DNA from: Pezizomycotina sp. ARF18
Lineage: Eukaryota; Ascomycota
Assembly: GCA_002224055.1 (NCBI GenBank)
Contig: AZLU01000023.1
Span: 124,001 to 188,000, forward strand
DNA: 64,000 nucleotides
Reading direction: 5' to 3'
The first letter of the stretch is position 1; every line of letters starts with the position of its first letter. The notes beneath the pieces are model-generated. The model did no database searches and had not been told where the DNA came from. It saw nothing but the letters and a program-made list of their open reading frames with translations. The translations under genes were made by a program, and so were the position numbers. Shown here one piece after another: positions 61,276 through 64,000 of this stretch.

Positions 61276-61314
<39 letters not shown>

Positions 61315-61655
61315 AGGAAGAAAAGAGCGAGAGAGAGAGAGAGACCTCAAAGAACAAAAAAAAAAAAAAATTTGTTTCAACAATAAATTCAAAACAACTT
61401 CTCTTCAGAAAAAATGTTTCTGATTCCCTTTATATAAAACCACGGATTCCGCGCGTGAGCATCGATCAAATGCTCTCTGATCCAGGCCATTTATCAGCCC
61501 GTTTCGGAAGCTTAAGTCGTTTCGATAGCTGCTCTAGTTCGATTAGGTTTGCTTCTTTCGATATATACGATCTAATTGCATCATTCCTGCAATAATGCCG
61601 GAAAACAGCGGGCTCTGGGTCCTCCAGCGGCAGGTACGATGACGCGACGGGGTCC
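60495..61655. other. Intergenic with a very long poly-A tract
   Basis: Holds a degenerate direct copy of the MITE end (60563-60592), an A36 run at 61277-61312, and a following (GA)n stretch at 61338-61343. No gene recognised. The last few hundred bases precede the ATG at 61656. Confidence 0.4.
61277..61312 (+). repeat. A36 homopolymer
   Basis: The longest homopolymer of the window: 36 consecutive A, followed by AG-rich sequence. It could be a microsatellite or the tail of a decayed retroposed sequence. No body is recognised upstream. Confidence 0.9.
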
Positions 61656-63119
61656 ATGACGGATCTCAAAGAGAGATATAGTCAGCGCCAGTCCGAGATT
61701 GCAAGCCTCGTCGAGGATGAGGAGCGCCGGCTCCAGAGCTCTAATTCAGCCCTAGAAACGGCCGAGCCCAGTCGAGAACCTCTTCAATTCCGAATTCAGC
61801 ACCCTTGCATCAGAGCCGTAGCTCTCCGCGAAAACGGACAAACACGCCGCCGACCTCCGAAAGCGCAATGCGAAATAACCCCCAGAGCGAGCCGGCGAGA
61901 AAGCGCGGAGAGAGCAAGAGAGAAAGGAAGTCAACAAAGTCGTGGGGCGCTCAGACGGTGAAAGCCTGGACTCATCGCCATCCCACGTCGTGAAGGGCAC
62001 GAATCACCGGCTGCGCCTCGCAGGAATATCGCAACCCCGCGAAGTGGTTTCTTCTCAAAGCGCCTTAGAAGTACGCAATTAGACTCCAGGTCAAGGCGAA
62101 ACCGATTCGACAATCGTAACAACAGGAGCCGCTCAAGGGAAGGATATTCTCCAGAAGGCCGTTCGTTCTCTCCCTTGCCGAACCGAAGAAGAGCGGCCCG
62201 TCAGCGCGACTACTCTGAGCACGGTAAACGACATCAAGAACGCCAAAGACAGGAAACCCACCGCCCATCGCCTCCACCAGAACCAGAACGGGAATTAGAA
62301 TCGAGATCCTCTCCTCAACCTCCAAACAACGGTTACTCCGACCTTCCGCATCCTGAGGACCCTGCCATACTCCTCCTGGCCTTCAATATTCCCGCGGAAA
62401 AGATACTCCGTAAACGTCGCGTTCTCAAACGCCTCTCGCTCGACTTCCACTTTTATATCGCTAAGAACGTCCAGGAAGCTATCCACTGCCTTAAAAACTC
62501 CCAAGAAATTATCGCCGCTATAGTTGTAGACCGAGATGTTCAACGCATCACGTCTTCCGATCGCCTATTTGATGCGCTATCGACCGCAATTAGGGAAAAT
62601 GGTATGAGCTTATACTGACGTGGTATTCATCACATTCTACGCCCTTTTCAACACAACATGTTACCGAGTTCTTCGACGAGTTTCAGTCAACCTGGAAAGT
62701 CGGCTTCCCGAACGATGTCAAGTTCAAATTAAGCGAATCCTCAAGATTTAAGACAAGATTCAAGAACGCGAAGGCAGCAACGCAGAAGACGCTCGTTGTC
62801 CGGCCGCTAATTGGGAGAAGCGTTTCGGTCCGAGATGCTGTATATATTGGCCCCGAAAGGACAGGAGAGGTACCCTTGGCGCTTACGAGGATCGGCCATG
62901 GATTACTCGGTATATTGGATGGTTGGTCTGGACAATATTGACATGGTGGAAACGGTATATGCGATACTTGGTACGCTAAGGAGGTACCGGAGGGTAGAGA
63001 CGGTGACGGTAGCAACAAGCATGATGACGCTAACGCGGCGGGTCATGAAGGATCTCAAGATGAAGATTAATAAGTATTCGACATTCTGTATATGGCAAAC
63101 TAGAACGACCTTGCGCTGA
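61656..63119 (+). CDS. Protein with coiled coil, Arg/Ser-rich region and glutamine-amidotransferase-like C-terminal part (frame-broken)
   Basis: Starts at the ATG at 61656. The N-terminus is a short coiled coil (DLKERYSQRQSEIASLVEDE, ERRLQSSNSALETAE). A long basic, Arg/Ser/Pro-rich disordered part follows (RKRTNTPPTSESAMRNNPQS, RSRSREGYSPEGRSFSPLPN), then a Pro/Glu linker. The folded part begins AILLLAFNIPAEKILRKRRV, then NSQEIIAAIVVDRDVQRITS, DRLFDALSTAIRENGMSLY, VVFITFYALF, FFDEFQSTWKVGFPNDVKFK, SVSVRDAVYIGPE and VPLALTRIGHGLLGYIG. The ordering of an inner strand, a ..FFxxxFxxxWxxG.. block and a ..DAxY....P.A..RxGxGxLGYxGD block resembles fungal class-I glutamine-amidotransferase-like proteins. 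No catalytic triad can be assigned. Frames change at least five times. The fold call is tentative; the coding call is good. Confidence 0.5.
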
Positions 63120-63623
63120 AATCTAAAGGTTCCAACAGAGGCTTTTATTCATCTGTATCCCAAGCTTTTCCGTCTTTTAAGCCATATTTACCGTCAATCA
63201 TTACATAACCAACAAAAGAGCCAGTAGCCAGAAGAGGCTGAACAGGGTCATAATACGAGCTTCAATCAGATAGATCTGTAATTACTTTCGACTTGCTATT
63301 TACAGGTTCAATGTATTAAAGAGGGGACACGTTTCGTCTTCCCTATCACCATTACTTATTATTAGAAGTCTGGGGGTTAACTTGTCGCCCAGCTAGTAAT
63401 AATATACCAATATTAGTTAATATGATCAAAAAAATGGTGGAAAAACAGGAAAAGGGAAAAATCTAGAGTGAGTCTCTGTGCGAGATGTACATCTATATTT
63501 AAGCCTCCTCCATCTTAACCTTAGCCTCTTCCTTGCCATGTATACTGCCTGCAGAATGTCCCTCGCCAGCTTCTGATTCGCTTCGTCACTTTTAAGAATA
63601 ACCCCACAGCTTCGGAAGTCTCA
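63120..63623. other. Convergent intergenic spacer
   Basis: Lies between the plus-strand gene ending near 63119 and the minus-strand membrane gene ending at 63624. No gene recognised. Confidence 0.45.
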
Positions 63624-64000
63624 TCACTTAACGCTCTTAGGCCGCGCCAGCCTCCTTAAATCCCATAGACCTTTCCTTCGCTTGACCGCTTCACCCACAA
63701 ATCCCTTAAGAGCCGGTAGACAAACGACGGTTATACTGCAACACATCTCTACAGAACTCCATAGCTGACAAATGCCGACAACCTGGTAGCTCTGCCCAGT
63801 CATTGTGAGGATACACGCCAACCTACCCACCGAGATTGCAATCGTAATAGGCCCAGGGAAAACATAGCATACACTCGCTTTTGACTTTCTCGGATAGAGC
63901 GCGGAGCGTCCGGAGGAGAGGAAACGGAAGCGCGAATATTAGGAGCTCCGTGAAAATATGAAGAACCGTAGAGGTAACGTAAACTTCACGCTCATCGTAG
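63624..64000 (-). CDS. Rhodopsin-domain (Pth11-like) 7TM membrane protein, C-terminal part, cut by window edge
   Basis: Only the 3' end is present; the 5' part lies beyond 64000. It reads TSTVLHIFTELLIFALPFPL LRTLRAL (helix 5 and the following basic loop), then ITIAISVGRLACILTM, and QSYQVVGICQLWSSVEMCCS ITVVCLPALKGFVGE (helix 7), ending in a basic tail LWDLRRLARPKSVK and a stop at 63624. The pattern ..TDxxIxxLPxPLLxxLxxxxxxK, then WxxxExxxxxxxxCLPxLxxxx, is that of the fungal Rhodopsin_dom integral membrane family that includes Pth11-like receptors. One frame change lies near 63850. Membership is likely. A signalling role and the presence of a CFEM domain cannot be judged. Confidence 0.5.

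Noticed and set aside
56874-61655. LTR retroelement or other virus-like element
   Set aside because: Palindromes and poly-A suggested an old insertion, but no paired long terminal repeats, primer-binding site or polymerase motifs were seen anywhere in the window.

Overview
The window reads as nuclear DNA of a filamentous ascomycete fungus (Pezizomycotina). The signs are short GT..AG introns with CTAAC-type branch sites, a NB-ARC/TPR NLR-like receptor, ankyrin proteins with a C-x2-C-R-x-D-K zinc motif, a fungal amino-acid permease, a fungal MFS efflux-type transporter, small secreted proteins and a Rhodopsin-domain 7TM protein. I cannot name the species. No rRNA, tRNA or CRISPR array was recognised.

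Layout. About 0.5-13.6 kb is gene-dense and comparatively GC-rich: a conserved hypothetical protein, a SAP-like/beta-domain protein with a shorter paralog 2 kb away, a SAM methyltransferase between the two, a mercuric-reductase-like flavoprotein, a membrane/coiled-coil protein and a family-8 glycosyltransferase. About 14.0-17.8 kb is one large NLR-like gene (minus strand). An amino-acid permease lies at 21.1-22.9 kb. From 23 to 43 kb genes are sparse and the DNA is AT-rich: a tiny zinc-ribbon protein (29.4 kb), an MFS transporter (33.6-35.4 kb) and a small secreted cysteine-containing protein (36.5-36.8 kb). From 43 to 57 kb there are three related zinc-motif plus ankyrin genes and one STAND-like gene with an ankyrin-like end. 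After a gene-poor stretch with a probable MITE at 60.3 kb come a protein with a glutamine-amidotransferase-like C-terminal part (61.7-63.1 kb) and the 3' end of a Rhodopsin-domain membrane protein at the right edge.

Two themes stand out. First, recognisable genes keep long, conserved protein segments and good splice sites but switch reading frame several times through single-base length changes. This affects housekeeping-like and accessory genes alike, so uncorrected assembly errors are at least as likely as mass gene decay; coordinates below span the whole homologous region. Second, receptors of the NLR/STAND/ankyrin type are concentrated here (five genes in about 43 kb), among gene-poor DNA and small secreted proteins, which suggests an accessory region with a role in non-self recognition or host interaction. 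That role is inference.
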